Below, piece after piece: positions 12,345-26,400 of a stretch of DNA of 64,000 nucleotides. The notes beneath the pieces were generated by a model. It was not told the DNA's origin. It made no database searches and worked only from the letters and a program-made list of their open reading frames with translations. The translations under genes and the position numbers were made by a program. The stretch comes from Pempheris klunzingeri (Eukaryota; Chordata; Actinopteri; Acropomatiformes; Pempheridae): the NCBI RefSeq assembly GCF_042242105.1, contig NC_092012.1, positions 20,369,043 to 20,433,042 of the forward strand, given 5' to 3'. Position 1 is the stretch's first letter, and the number at the start of each line of letters is the position of its first letter.

Positions 12345-15300
12345 ACGTGATCAAACCGTTTGATACTAAGTTGGCACGGTTTAAACTTCTGGCCATTTTT
12401 GTCTATGAATATGTATTTAATGATCATATGTCATAACAAAGGATGTATTTGTGTGTGTTTGTATCAGGAGCTGAGTGATGACCTGTATCAGAAGATAGCA
12501 GCAGAGCTTAACCTGTCAGAAACAGCTTTCATCACCAGGATCAACCCCTCTGACACTTTCACCACAGGTCGGATCATGTTTCATATAACACCATTACAAA
12601 ATATGTCACTGCTCACAGAAAGCAGTTTAGCTTTGTCAGATTGCAGGCATTTGGTGGTATGTGTGTAAGAGTACTTGTAAAGAAGTCACCCCAGACAGCA
12701 GAACTCACTCTCTGATGATTGCACATGTTCTCATCAAATCAATCAGGCCTCAGATATGTTGTGTACAAATGTCTGGGTCCAGTGTGCACAGTTATTTTCA
12801 TGGTAATATACTCACTCCAACTGGCTTGACATGGTACAGTGTAGAACATGCAAAATCACTTACTGTTTATGCCTTCATTGTAGGATCTGTTTGGATAATC
12901 CAGGCACACTGATGAGAATGAGACAGATTGACTAAATTGATAAAGGAAGGAAGGAACAAAGGTAGAATGGTCATGCTGAGGTCATTTTGCCATTTTGTTT
13001 TCTTGTGTGTGCATAAACTGAAAAGAAAAAAAAACACCTGTCCTCAGCAGTCTGACAGGTAACAATGTTAAACACACAACTAAGACTTGCTTTGTTGAGA
13101 ATGTGAAGAACAAAGCAATGAGCTGTCAGTTAAAAATGCAGCGTTCAGTCGCTGCGTAGCACACAGAGAGGAATGTCAGTGTCATACACACAGCTTAAGA
13201 ATCTCTTGAATGTATGTAAATATGTCACCCACAGTCATGCTGTGGAACTGTGGAACTTCAATAGGTCTCAGGCTTCACATCCTTTGATGAAGAAGTCATA
13301 TGTAGACTACATGTTAAAGTGTTAAAGCATTCATCTGCACTTACAGGATCAAGGTTTTGCCTTAGATGGTTTACACCAACCAATGAAGTGAATCTGTGTG
13401 GTCACGCCACCCTGGCCTCTGCAGCAGTGATGTTCCAGTATAAGAGTGAGACACAAAACAAAACCACACAGACATGAACACACAACAAGGTTAATTCCAG
13501 TTAAAATGCAGTTATTCATTGACTTGACTTGGAACACAGGAAAAGACACACACAGAAAAATCTATAAAGTTGAACAGAGAGGCATTTTCAGACACTTTTG
13601 TCAAGGTTAGTCAGTTACACATAAACACTTTAGTAAATCTATTTCATCAGCTAGCCCGTGAGAATAACATTCTCTGTATGTGCTACATCTGTTAAGAGAA
13701 CATCAACCCCACACTGGTGTTTGAGACCAAGAGTGGAGATCTGGCGGTCACCCAGAGGGGGGAAGGGTACGTCATGGACTTTCCTCTCAACCCACCCACC
13801 CAGGAGGTACAGTATGTGGTCACACAGACACATCAGGACAATGTCGCAGGACCAACATCTCCTACTATAGGTTCAATTATATGTGCCTAGATGTGCATTT
13901 CAATGGACGACACACTGTGTGAAAACATAACCAAAAGTGTGTTGACATAAAACCATATTGTGACAAACATTCAACAAAATACACACAGTTGGTCCTTTCT
14001 CCATCATCTACACTCTATCATGTAAATTAGCATCCCCATTAAGAAACAGGTTTATGAAACCCAGAAACTCGGCCACCATCCTAGAATAGTGTAATTTACT
14101 GCAAAACTGGAGCTGGATTAGAAGAACTCCATCTTCCTGCATTAACGCTGCAAGATTTTCCAAAAGAATATTTGTCAGTAAGCCTTCAAAGTGAAATGCT
14201 ATTATTCTAAAAGCTTTTTCCTTCTGAAACCACTTTTCTCAGGATCCCAATGAGTTCCGAGACATCATCAAGGTCAGTAAGACGTTTTACAGCAGACACC
14301 CACTCTCTCTGCAGTGCATGTTTTATAGTACTGACTCCCGCTTTATGGTCTACACAGCCCTTTTTATGTATAGAGATATGCTAGTGTGATTACTACATTC
14401 TTTTTGTTTTTGTGTGGGTCAGTGCTTAACTGCGTCTCTTCTTCTGCATGTGTGATAAAGGCTGCAGTTGGAAACCACATGATCCAGGATGTTTATCTGA
14501 GCTCCAACACTAAGAAACTGATGGTTCGACTGGCTGACAGCTGTGACAGGTTACAATCACAACACACACCATTAGACAGAAGTATATAGTGTAATAGGTA
14601 CTTATCTTCACACCTACGGAGTCTTCACAGGAGCAACAAGGATGAAGTGCCTCGCTGGAGAGCCACTTATGCACTCACATCTCTGTAAACTTACCAACAG
14701 CCAGCCAGAAACTGAAGCCACTAACCTCTCAAATGCAAGCCTGTCTGTCTCAAGATCACATCCAGGTTCTTAAATCTCTGTCATGTCTTGGTTTGTTTGT
14801 GTGTTTTCTTCAGGGCAGTGCTAACCAGTCTGAAAGTTGACCCTGTTGCTCTTCAGCGCAGTGAGAAGACTGGAAAAGTCAAAGGACTAATCATCACCAT
14901 GAAAGGTAACCAGAGCTAACTGAGCTTCCTTGTTGGGCCGGACCACATGCAGTGGTAAAAAAAACAGTGGTACCACGTGTCTACCAAGTGGTAGACAAGC
15001 AGTCCTCCAAAGAAAACTTGTTTAGTTAGGATTATTAGTTACAGTGCTTGACTTCATGTTGCATCTGTCCATTGGAGGTTTCTGCCTATTAATCAACACA
15101 TATGACATAAATGAACAGTGACGAGACCAGTCTTGTGTGAAAAGTACAAACTATGATCGATCAAAATGCCCCCCCCCCCCTCCTCTTTAAACAGTCTGTG
15201 TCTGCCAACAGGATCCCCAGACTGCCCGCCAGGATATGACTTCTACTCCAGATTCTTTTCTCCATGGAATGGTATCCCTGAGGATCCCGTCACTGGTAGA

Positions 15301-15907
15301 CTGCGGCTATTACTACCCCCACTACAGCCACAGTGGCCACACTCAGACACTCTTTGTTTGGTCACAGTTTGTCATCAAATTAGACTACCTCACACATGGC
15401 TTCACTTGTACAGTATTCCTACACATCTGCATAGAAGCAACATGTATAAAAACTCTCTACACTGTCAGATGTCTGGCTCTCCTGCTGTAAAGCTGGGGAA
15501 CGTTCAGTGTGTCTTGTGAAATGCACCTAAATGTTAAATTCTGTAACCAATTTCTGGCTCATGTCTCGTCTGTCCCTGCAGGTTCTGCCCACACTGTGCT
15601 GGGCAGCTACTGGTCTAAGGAACTGGGAAAGAGGAAAATGCTGGGTAATTGAATTCCACATTGTTAAAGTTTGATAAGCAACCTGTCAAACTCTAAACCA
15701 GTGCAGTTTACAGGTGCTGTTTCCCACTATAAACAGTCCCTTACTACAGATCTAAACCATACTAACACCCATTTTATGCTGTGCGTTTGTGTAGCTTACC
15801 AGTGCTCCAGTCGAGGAGGGGAGCTGGAACTGGAAGTGAGAGATGATGGAAGAATCAACATAGCGGGACAGACTGTCACTGTGCTGCAAGGAACAATGAC
15901 ACTATAG
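12076..15907 (+). CDS. pbld: Phenazine biosynthesis-like domain protein (PhzF family), 10 exons, 287 aa
   Basis: Exons: 12076-12159, 12468-12567, 13347-13445, 13697-13806, 14243-14272, 14461-14549, 14814-14905, 15212-15295, 15582-15644, 15795-15907; phases agree and TAG is at 15905-15907. The 287-aa product is close to the length of human PBLD (288). PhzF-fold proteins are diaminopimelate-epimerase-like isomerases; the substrate of vertebrate PBLD is not settled. Family marks: an N-terminal VFTVDAFT start, GNPAA at 18-22, the LSETAF motif carrying the presumed catalytic Glu46, [10 protein letters not shown] from residue 78, and PEDPVTGSAH near residue 235. The C-terminal [13 protein letters not shown] segment matches the second half of the fold. 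The gene shares a promoter region with hnrnph3 and converges on dna2. A 50-bp (GT)n lies in intron 1. Confidence 0.95.
12294..12343. repeat. (GT)n microsatellite in pbld intron 1
   Basis: An almost pure GT dinucleotide tract of about 50 bp lies between exons 1 and 2 of pbld. It explains the repetitive short ORFs there. Confidence 0.9.
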
Positions 15908-16005
15908 CCACACACCCATACAAGCTAAGAGGGCTGAGGATGACAGCAGTCATTACGTACCTGCACAGAGAAGCAGACAGGCATTGATACAAATTTGATG
16001 GTTTA

Positions 16006-16011
16006 AATAAA
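16006..16011 (+). promoter_or_regulatory. pbld: Poly(A) signal AATAAA of pbld
   Basis: AATAAA lies 99 bp after the pbld stop, giving a very short 3'UTR. Confidence 0.8.
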
Positions 16012-16108
16012 AAGCAAAACAGACTATTTCTCCAGACTGGTCAGTCTATTATTGAACATGAGTACTCAGCATGCCAACACATCTCACACTTTGTTAGTGT
16101 TTGTATTA

Positions 16109-16114
16109 TTTATT
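16109..16114 (-). promoter_or_regulatory. dna2: Poly(A) signal AATAAA of dna2
   Basis: TTTATT on the plus strand is AATAAA for the minus-strand gene. It lies about 1.3 kb past the dna2 stop and 98 bp from the pbld signal. The interval 16115-17437 is therefore dna2 3'UTR; I see no coding sequence in it. Confidence 0.55.
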
Positions 16115-17437
16115 CACATTCACAACAGCAAAAATCACAAAATTAAAACAGAACATGTAAACTCAGACGTGGTGTTGAAACATTAAAGGTAGAATCACAG
16201 TAAATTACTCAGCAGTTACATCACAGTTCATCAGCATTAGATTACACTGGCCAAAAAGTGTGAGCAGAATCTTTCTTTCTAAATTGGTGACAACTACAAA
16301 TTGCTAGTTTTAGCTGGTTATCATGATATCAGGTAGTTTTCTTTGTAATTCCCCTGTAATGCTTTAGGTCTGCTTGTCCACTGTGCTTTCAGCAAAGGAA
16401 TTAACTCAAATTGGTTTTACTTTAGCTATTATATTCTAACGTTGTAAACTAAAGTTTATAAAGACAAATGATGGAGATTCCAGTTTGTTGTTTGGCCAGT
16501 GTTCTCCGTTTACTGATTACAATCAGTACTACAGTCTAAAGTTTGTCATCCTTAAGACTGCAGTTAATTTGCAGCTGAGTGACATGAAATATAAATAACT
16601 ACCCATTTGGTCTCCATATTCACATTGCTAATGATTTGGTGCTGTGTGCATAAATGCGTGGTGAAAGGACCTATAATCAAGATTGAAACAGTGAGGCAGA
16701 GGTATCTGAACAAAAATATGTGCATTTATGAAGAGTCTTACTTGAGGTTTGATGCTTAGTACCATAAATCCACCACTGTCAGTTCAACTCAGTATCTCAG
16801 TTTGTGTTTCACAGCATAGGCATTTAAAAAGTGAGGTGCTTACAAAGCTTGTTGAGGTTCAGTCTGAAGATTTAGCTTATGAGATCTTGCGCTCCCCTCC
16901 ACTTAGATCACCATGAATTCTTAAAGGCCAAACTGAATATGCTGAATGGCGCATGGTTGTTAATATTTATCTTATCAACAAACCCACCCTTATTTCCAAG
17001 TGCTTTGCACATTCAAGTCTGCAAAATTATTAAAAGTTAGAAAACTGGCAGCGCCCCACTGAAAGCCATCAGGTGTCAGTCCTGGTGTGTAGTCAGAAAC
17101 ACACACCACCAAATGCTTGTTAGCAGGGATACAGAATAGTCACAGGTGGAGCTCTGACATTAGCAGATAGCAGCTTTTACAGCCTACAGTCCCTGTCTGA
17201 CATACTTCTAGCAGACTTTTTTTCCAAAGATGGACAGGACAGTAATGACTAGGCTTGGAACCGTTGACAGCTGACACCTCTCCACATGAACAGTATTTTC
17301 TGCTCATAGGTTTGATCACAGCTTCTTTACAGATAATTCGGTGCTTCTGCAGATTGTGGAGCTGATCCACATTCACTGGCCGCTCTACTGTAAGAGACAG
17401 GTGACCTGAGACACCATGACAGCTTCATAGACTTCTG

Positions 17438-20400
17438 TCACAGGCGCATGCCCTGTAAGGCGTTGTGGGCAGCAGGCGGGAGCTGAATAATGTGGAGTCA
17501 GGGTTCAGGAAAAAAAACATTGTAGACACAAAACATGTAACATATTGTTATTCAAAACTGCATAGAAGCATTTTTTTAGCCTCAAACACTATTTGTGGGC
17601 AACATTAGTGGCTTGCTGTTCACATGTAAAGCTTAATTCTGTAGGAAGAACTGAAGAATCTAACAAATTTAGAAACACCAGATTTAACAATAAATTACTA
17701 GAATTAACTAACTAACACTAATATTACTCAGAATTAACACTAATATCACTCCTATTAAAGAGTATGAGGTTTTCTATTGCATGAAAATATGCTTCTTGGT
17801 AGCACAGAGCTTTATGTAATGTATTTAAAGGATATCATGTTCTCTTGCTGGAGATGGTTGAGTAGTTTCTCCACTGGTGCGTAGCGTCTTAGCGTTGTGG
17901 CAGAACCCACCATCAGCAGCTTGTGTTTGGCTCTGGTAATGGCCACATTCAGGCGACGCCAGTCCTTCAACAGCTCTCCTAACTATGAATGGAGAAACGG
18001 GACAATCAGGTCGGGTTCCCCCTCATATATTCACTAACTTGTTCGGATGAGACACATGAAAGATGAGCCAAGAAGGGAGATGGGAAGAGAAACACTCACG
18101 TTTCCTTCCTCTGCAGTGCTCCTGACAAAAGAAAAAATGATGAGACTTTTGTCCCGTCCTTGATATCTATCCACTGTGTTCACCTCCACACCGGTGAAAG
18201 CAGAGGACTTCAGCAGAGCAGTTATGCACTTTATCTGCTGTCTGTAGGGGGCAATAACACCTATATCACTGGGCTTACACCCTGCCTGAAAGAAGAAAAA
18301 TAAGTAGGGGTCAGTTTTATTATTTCTCTTTCCATTTTCATTCACTGTTTTAAAACCACTTGATGACTCTAAACGCCTCTTTAAAAGCTCACAGTATTAA
18401 GCTATCAATACATCAGTTGTGTGACAGACGTACCTTTATCAGCAGTGAAAGCAACTTGTGTATGAGAGCAGCCTCGGTGTGGTTGCTTATGCCCCCCTGC
18501 TCCACAGACTCCAGGGCTGGCACCTAAAGGAAGCAGCAGAGAGAAACAAGATGTAGACCAGCACACCTCCACTGTCTCTACTCACGACAGTCAGTCCTAA
18601 AGTGCATTCTTCTTATTGCACATAAACCACTTCCTTCAACAGTTGAAACAGTGGATTTAATTCTTTGACGTTTCTCCAGAGAACAGAGCAGCATGTGTCA
18701 GTTGCCTGAGATAAATATTCCTTTTAAAGTGCATCTTATCTTTAAGACATTAATGTAACTCAGAGCTGACAAGGGGATGTTAGACTATTACAGAACTCAT
18801 CAAGCAATACTGCAGCATCGCCAGCGTGCAAATAACAGACAGCAGGATTGGACAGTGTGAACTAACCAGCAAATCTCCACTTTCCAGTTAAACATTAACA
18901 TCTTTTCTCTTGACTCAACACATTTCAAAAACTTCTACTTGAAGTGAACCATTTATTTTACCAACCATTGAGCAATCTAGGAAGCAAACAGGGTTGCTAG
19001 GCAACAGTGTGTCTTGTATCCAAGCAAGGTCGTGCTGGGGATCAGTCTTGGAGTAGGAACTGAGCTCCGACTGGACAGACAGCAGGAAGGGCAGGGTGAG
19101 CAGGGCCGTGGCCGTCCTCTCTGATCCACACTCCAGCCGGCCCTCATACATCAGGGAGTTACTGAGAGACATTATCTGCCTGAAAGCAGTTAGAAACTGA
19201 CGTGTTAACGCATTGTTAGCAGTTAAGAGCTGAACTGATGAATAAGACGAGATTGCTGAAGCATACAGGGTCGTCTGTGTGTGCAGCTTCACCTGTTCAT
19301 CCGGTACTGTACATTGAGTTGGACCACTGCTTCACTATGGAGCTCGAGTCGCTTAAAGAGACTTTCGTCCATCCCAAGTGACCTGGAGAACGAGACAAAG
19401 AAACTGATGTGGACATTCTTTTAACACTGACTACATGTTGAATGTGACAGTGTTTTACCCTCATGAAGACAAACAATTACAATAACTGTATTTAAGGCAA
19501 TAGCTTTTGTTTTCACCTCCACACACACCCCATTTACACAAAATGCTCACCTAGCTTCCTGATTTTGTACTATTGGTGGCAGTTGTTGGTGATCCCCAAC
19601 CAGGACAAATCTCTTGGCATAGAACAAGGGTCCCAGACAGATCGGCTGGCTGATCTGTGAAGCTTCGTCTATGATGCAGAAATCAAACCTGCGACGAGTG
19701 AAGATGGGATGCTTGATGCCCATACAGGTGGTTCCCACTACCAGCTAGAAAGAGAGAGGGGGTTGGTATTACTTAGTAAGACTTACTTATTTATTTTAAT
19801 GTTCTAAATGTGAAATTATGTGATGCAGGAAATCAGATGTCAAATATTCAGTCCTCACCTCCTTGTTATAAAGCTCCTCCAACTCCGACAGCGTGTGAAC
19901 TCCCTTCTTCCTCTTACTTTCCTCTGTGTAAGGCAGGATGTCTGGATGGACCTGAAGAATGCATCAGAAAACAAAAGAAAAGTCAGAGCATGTCGGGGTG
20001 GGGTGGGGTACTAATAAAAAACAGTTTATTCCATTTTCCACCATATTACTTAAATAATATTATACAGTGATTTGTGCTGTCATAGCTGGGTCTCTGTGCC
20101 ATCACAGAGAGATGTGCACATGTGGGGGCAGAGGCCACCAGATATCGACAGGCCAACAAACAAACGGTTCCAACTCTGAAGTGGCTTTTCATTGAGTCAA
20201 CAAGAATTTACAAACTCAAAATCTCCGTTAACTACAACGGTTGACTATAGTCTTGTGACTGGCTACCAAAGCGGATTTTGCCCCTGAATATCAATAACAT
20301 CAAAAACATAATTACTGTTATGCATAAAGACTAGACGAGTTATACCAAACACCTAACAACAGACATCACACACCTTCTGCCCCTGCCCAAGACGCAGAAA

Positions 20401-23400
20401 GCCAACGCGGAAACGCTTTAGTTTCAGCAGGATGTTGTCAACAGCAGAGTGGGTGTAGCTGGTCAGCAACACACTGAACCCACACGCATGAAGGATGCGA
20501 ACCTGAAAGACAAAGTGGGGAGGAGAAATAGAGCAAAGAGGAGAAGAATAATGGAAGGTGCCACATGGACGAGGAGGGAGAGAAAGGTGGTGGAGAGACG
20601 GTTAGAGTTCTGGTCTCACTTGGGGGTAGATGATGTTGGTTTATGGTTCAGGTTCAGGACTTTACCAGAGTGCAGATGGTTGTGGTTTTGCCTGTGCCCG
20701 GCATGCCAACAATCAGCGTGTAGTCTTTAGATAGCAACACCTTCTTCATGGCCTGCTTCTGAGGTTTGTTGAGACCTACACACACACACACACATACATA
20801 ATTGATTTAAGTATAAAAACTACAACTTCAGCAACAGTGCACAATGTCTGGGGACGTAGAAACAGAAAAGGACAAAAGACAGTAAATGAGACAGACAGAG
20901 TAGAAAAACAGAGCAGAATAGTTTTGTCACCTTTCAGGATGTTGGCTACAGTGTCTTTGGCCTCTCTTGGCAGGACAGAGCTGAGGTTGGAAATAAACTC
21001 TGGAGGACGAAGGTCAATAACCAGCTCCCTCAGACGATCACTGCAAGGACAGACAGTTATATTATAGAACGCCCTTTAACAGGGACTTATTGGTGAAACC
21101 AAGCATAAAATGTGAGACCATTGTTTAAACTGTCACCTAGTAAATCTGATACATTGGATTTACAATGACGTGTGTGCTATGCCATCATATCACAATATTG
21201 CATTTCACTGTACCTACCTGTCCTGACAGTCTTCCATCAGTCTGGAAAGATTAGTGAGGTGAGTGCTGAGGCCCACCACACCTTCATCTCCGTCCAAACG
21301 AAACAACACACCACTGAACTTAGTTAGGTCTCTGTAAAACACATTGAACAGAAAAACAGGTGGAAATCAGGACAGTGACTTGTCCAACCAATTCACTGTC
21401 CTTTAGTTGTCTTCAGGTTGAAATCCTTCAGACAGCAGGTATACATGTTCATTCTCACCTGTCCAGAGTGCAGCTGATCGATGTCCTGCTGACCTCACAA
21501 AGATATCCTGTTGCCAAACCAACCAGACGGCCTTCCTGGTCGCTAACGACGACGCGATCCCCGCTGGCCAAACCGGTGTTGGCCAGACCCTTCTGTGGGA
21601 CCGCACTGCTTCGCTGGAAACGATGGAGGAAAACCCCTTCAGACTGCACAGTCACTGGTCCACTCAGCTGCATGTTCCCCACACAGCTCCCTTTCTTCTC
21701 ACTGGAAACACAGGTCAGAGGAGACGGAGCTAAAGAGCGGTCCAATTTAGGCATTAAAAAAAAGAGCTGGAACATTGAATGAAGGTAAAAGACTGAGTGT
21801 GTACATGCTGAAATCTGAGAGACCAGCCTCTCACCTCTCCTCAGCTGTCTGAAGCCATACATGCTTTCGGCCATTCTTGGCCTCCATGGTGGCAGCCTCA
21901 AGGCAACAGAGGAGCAGCCAATGGGAAAAATAGCTGAGATGTGGTGGGGTCAGGTGGCCCGTCTCCTGCTCCAGGAAGTCACGCACAACATCCTCGTGGA
22001 CTTCTGCAGAGCTGCCATGAACCGCCCTAGGCGAAGGGTGGGGACAGGTTTTGAGAGAAAGTAAAGAGGAAGAAGAGAGGAAATGAAATCTGAAATCTCC
22101 TCAGAAAAGTATTCCTGTAATAACTGCAGCTTCCTGACTCTGAGAGTGAGCTCCCACCTTATGTAGCATTAGGAGGCTCCTAGGAAAAGCTTTTTGAGAC
22201 ATAGGCTTCTCTGTAATAGAGGGCTGAACCAGCAGACCTCGGTGGGCCTTCATTTGATTTTGATTGACACACATAGGGTAACTGACAATATGAGGAGGGA
22301 TGTTTCCTTTCCTTTGCATAGTTTTGGCTAAATCATAGACTGCACCTGCCCTGGAGCTCTGCAGCTCTTTGCTCCTCCCTAGTAGTTAATGAGCCCCACC
22401 TGCCTAGTAGTTACCTGAGACCACATGTAGCTTACTACCTACTCAGGGGGAACAAAAGCCTGAAGCACTCCGGCCCTCCAGGACTAGAACTGAACAGCCC
22501 TAGACTACACAGTGGACTCACTCAAATGGTTTGAGATCATTTGTTTGCTCAGCTTGTTTCTCTGATAACTGAAGATCCAGACCTCCGATGATTAAAATCC
22601 TTCGTCCAGTCAAAAAAGTGTTTAAAATGCCCAAGACCAAAAAACTGACGGCGATTTGAAACAGTAAGAAAGTGGTCAGCTGACAATGTTTTCATATCCA
22701 GCCATCTTGCTGACAGCTGGAGTCCTAGCTAAATGAGACCATTTATTAAAACTCACCATCTCAATACTCCGCACTAATTTTTTTTAGTTTTTTTTTTTTT
22801 AAACTGGGATATGCTTCAAGATAAGTTTCATAAAAAAATCGAACTCTTGAGATTTTCATGGGTGCAAAATTAGTTTAAAAAGTTTACCTCTCATATATCG
22901 CACAGTTTCTCTTCTGAGGACAGTACCGGCAGGTCTGTCTGTCCGTCAAGATGTCAGGAAGTGTGGACAAACGGCTCCGCTCCGGCCCTTTCTCCACACA
23001 GTTGTGAATGTGATGAACCAAGGTGTTCCTCAGCTTCAGCAGCTCTGAGATAAACACAGTTTAGCCATAAAGGTGATGGAGGAGAGGCCACTGAGAAAAA
23101 GTGTTTGTAGATACATTTTGATCTTCCTTTACAGAATTTAAAATATTCTGATTATCATTGATAACAAATGATATTTTGTTCACAGCTGGTGTTGAGCATG
23201 TGTGTGTACTGTACCTCTGCGGTCCATGTGGCTGGGCACTATAGGGTGCATGTTGCCAGTCTTGAGGTAAAGCAGGAAGCCGGCTTCAGGATTGTATCTC
23301 TCTAAGCTCATTAGAGTGTAAAGAATCACCTACACACAGAGAAAACACATGCATACAGGCATCTTGAAAATATTTGCATATAGTAATGTAAGCCTGCCCT

Positions 23401-23421
23401 TTCACCTGATCCCACCAGTCT

Positions 23422-23464
<43 letters not shown>

Positions 23465-26400
23465 TGGCTGAGCACACTGTGATCCACAAACCTGACTGCG
23501 ATGCTCTATCGAGTTTGACTCCTTTCCGGTTTTCAGCTCCAAGGGAACGGTCCTCTCCTCCGAGTTTCTGTGACTACTGTTTCGTGGTCTTTGGATTCGA
23601 ACCCGTGCCGTCACGTCGATTTTCCCTTTCAGACCAAATCTTGGTGACCAGACATTCTCCTCTATATCTGCCAGCTCTGCGACTGTGACAACAGTTGGCG
23701 GGTCCTGACCCTTGCTTGGAGCTCTGCTGTTGCTAGGGATGAAGACAGAGACACATATAATAATATATATACATATATACAGCATCACAAGTCTCACTTT
23801 TAACATCCACGACACTGATTAATATCAGATATGGACACAGTTCAGGTCGACTCCCGCAGAGCGGAAAAAGCTTTCAAACTTTTTTTTTTTAGTAAATCTG
23901 AAGCGCTGAGTGTGTTCGTACATTTTCAGGCTGATGGCTTTTGGTGTTGGGGAGCTGAGGTATTCCTTTGCCCATTGTTCCAGTGAGGGCAGATAATCAT
24001 GCAGTTCCTGCTTCATCTCCTCTTGACTTACACCTAAACTATACCTACAGACACAGAGACAAAACACAAACATAACTGAAAAAGGCAGAGAACATCCACA
24101 CAAACATACTGTGAAAAGCCAATGTAACACATTGTTAAATCTACATGAAACATTCACAAAACTGTCTAACCTCACCACTTACATGTCTCCCAGGTACTGA
24201 GGACTGCACAGGGCCTGGTCAGCCAGCTTAGACAGAGTCTCCAGAGAAAAATCTTTAGCTGTAGCTGCTCTCTGGAAGACCTCATGGACCATGGTGCCAT
24301 TCAGCATTTGCTTGGAGCCACCGTCAAAAGTCTGCAACGTGGCAAAAATAAAAAGTATACTACTGTGTTATTCAAGGTGTATCATAAATAAGATAAACAC
24401 AATGAGATGCACCAACATCAAACTAAGGCCTAAAAGATTATTCAAATCAAAATCTTTCAAAAAACCTCTTGACATTTTAAACCAAACAAAGGCTTGGTGT
24501 AGTATTTACTACAGGGCTATTGCATTGCTTTGCATTGCATTGTGTTAACACCTTTTGTATGTTTTGGGTACTAAACTGACAATACACAATGGTTTATGAG
24601 CGGGACACTTGACTAACATGATATATGGATGCTCATACAAATTGCCTAGAGCAGGAATTTTATCTTTCACCAAGCAGACACAGAGAAGGCTCTCTAACAA
24701 CCACTACAATCACTTCTACTTCCTAAATGTACAATTTCTGCTGATATACACAGCACCTCCTGCAAGCATTTGGGTACCAAAGCATTACATTTTGTTGTCT
24801 CATTATTGTGTACCTTGTGGGTGACATTATTAATATGAAATAACTGTTAGCGTTCACATTGTTCAAAATAAACTGGGCACTTAAAAAATGTGAAAATATA
24901 TAAAAAAAAATTATGTTGGTAATGAACTGTATTACCTTGAACATGTCTCCCAGCACGGCTCGCCTCATGCAGCGGATGGAGCTAGAGATGCTGGTACCTG
25001 AGACGAGGCTATCAGGTAGTAAAACCAGAAAGCCCTGTTCCCGGTCCACCAGCCAGGATCCACCATCAGAGCGGCCCTCCAGATGTACCACATCACCGCG
25101 ACAAACAGGCGTCATCTCCCTGGAAACACCCATGGAGCAATCATTTCATACTCATAAAGACCTATTGTATGAGTAAAGTTATATAAATACATCCAAACTA
25201 GATGTGATGATCATCACAGAAGGTCAGTTTATCAGACACACAAACCAAATAAATACAGAGGAATGAAAAGCTGATCAGTTAACTGAGTATTTGCACCGAT
25301 TCGTACTATGAAGGTGAAAAGTCAGAGCTACTTTCACGACTGCATCTGGGCATTGAAGGGAAGAATGTGATGTACATTATGATGAAAATGAGAAATTAAA
25401 CAACAGTGGGATCAGCAACACACGCAGCATTACCATCCATCTTTCAGCAGACACGTCTCAGTGGGATGTAGAGATTTGGAGCATGTGATAGTCAGTGTTT
25501 TTCGGCCTGGCCTCTCCTCCACATCTAAAACCCAGTAGCGGTTGTTTAGTCCTGCAGAAAGGATCACGTGGTCTGGCACCTTACTGTGGGGACAAAGAGG
25601 ACCTCAGTCATCTGCATGAATCACTTCTAAAAATCAGAATGACTTTTTTCACCAGGAAAAAACATACAGGTCTTCATGTCATTAGCAACTTCCAAGTCAC
25701 AGTCTCACTTCAACTGTGAGGCTAAATCAGCCCATAGAGGATGGACAGTGACATAAAAGCTTTTCAGCAGCTTAGCGGTCACTAAGTTAAGAGTTTGAAC
25801 CCACATATACACATGCACCATGTGCTCTGACTTCTGTTTCATCTTTCTCTCTCCATTATTGTGATGAGCATTAATTGAGAATAACTGAACCTAACCAAAG
25901 TCTTCAACGTTCTCCAAACCTGTGTTCTCGTGTTTCTCACCGGGGTTTTTTGGATTTATCTTCTGTGACGAGATCCATCTGCTCTGCAAACCAGCTCTCG
26001 TCCAGCACCTCTTGCACAGGACATTCTGATGTCATTCCTGCATGTTTTTTTTCAGTTGTTGTTTTTCATGTTTAAAAAAAAAAAAAGGTCACAAAATAAA
26101 CAAAATCAAGTTAGCAGGGAATAAAAACAAACTATACACTAGCAAAGGAATTTGGACCACAGCTGTGTGTATTCTGTATGAACGGGTTATTGTCACTGTA
26201 TGACACTCAGTATGCAGTCATGTGTGATTTGATAATATCGTTAAATAGGTGACACCTTGTTTTAATGCAGGATCGTCACACAGACAGTTTGCTATGCATT
26301 TACGAGGGGTGGAGCATTGTGCATCATCAGTTGTTTTTTTTGTAAAAGATGGCAAACAAAATTCATGAGTCTACCTCCAGCTTGCTCCTGATCTGACGAT

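Noticed and set aside
17140-17376. 78-codon minus-strand frame considered as a further dna2 exon
   Set aside because: It lies past the TGA of the AT-AC-spliced last exon, and its sequence has no match to the DNA2 C-terminus.
17810-17982. dna2 ending in the penultimate exon (…MISFKYIT stop)
   Set aside because: This needs the U12 donor ATATCCTTT to be coding; the alternative join restores residues that align with the human C-terminus.
23420-23815. 131-codon minus-strand frame ending in Thr-His repeats as a separate gene
   Set aside because: It is dna2 exon 9 read through its donor into the (CA)n microsatellite.
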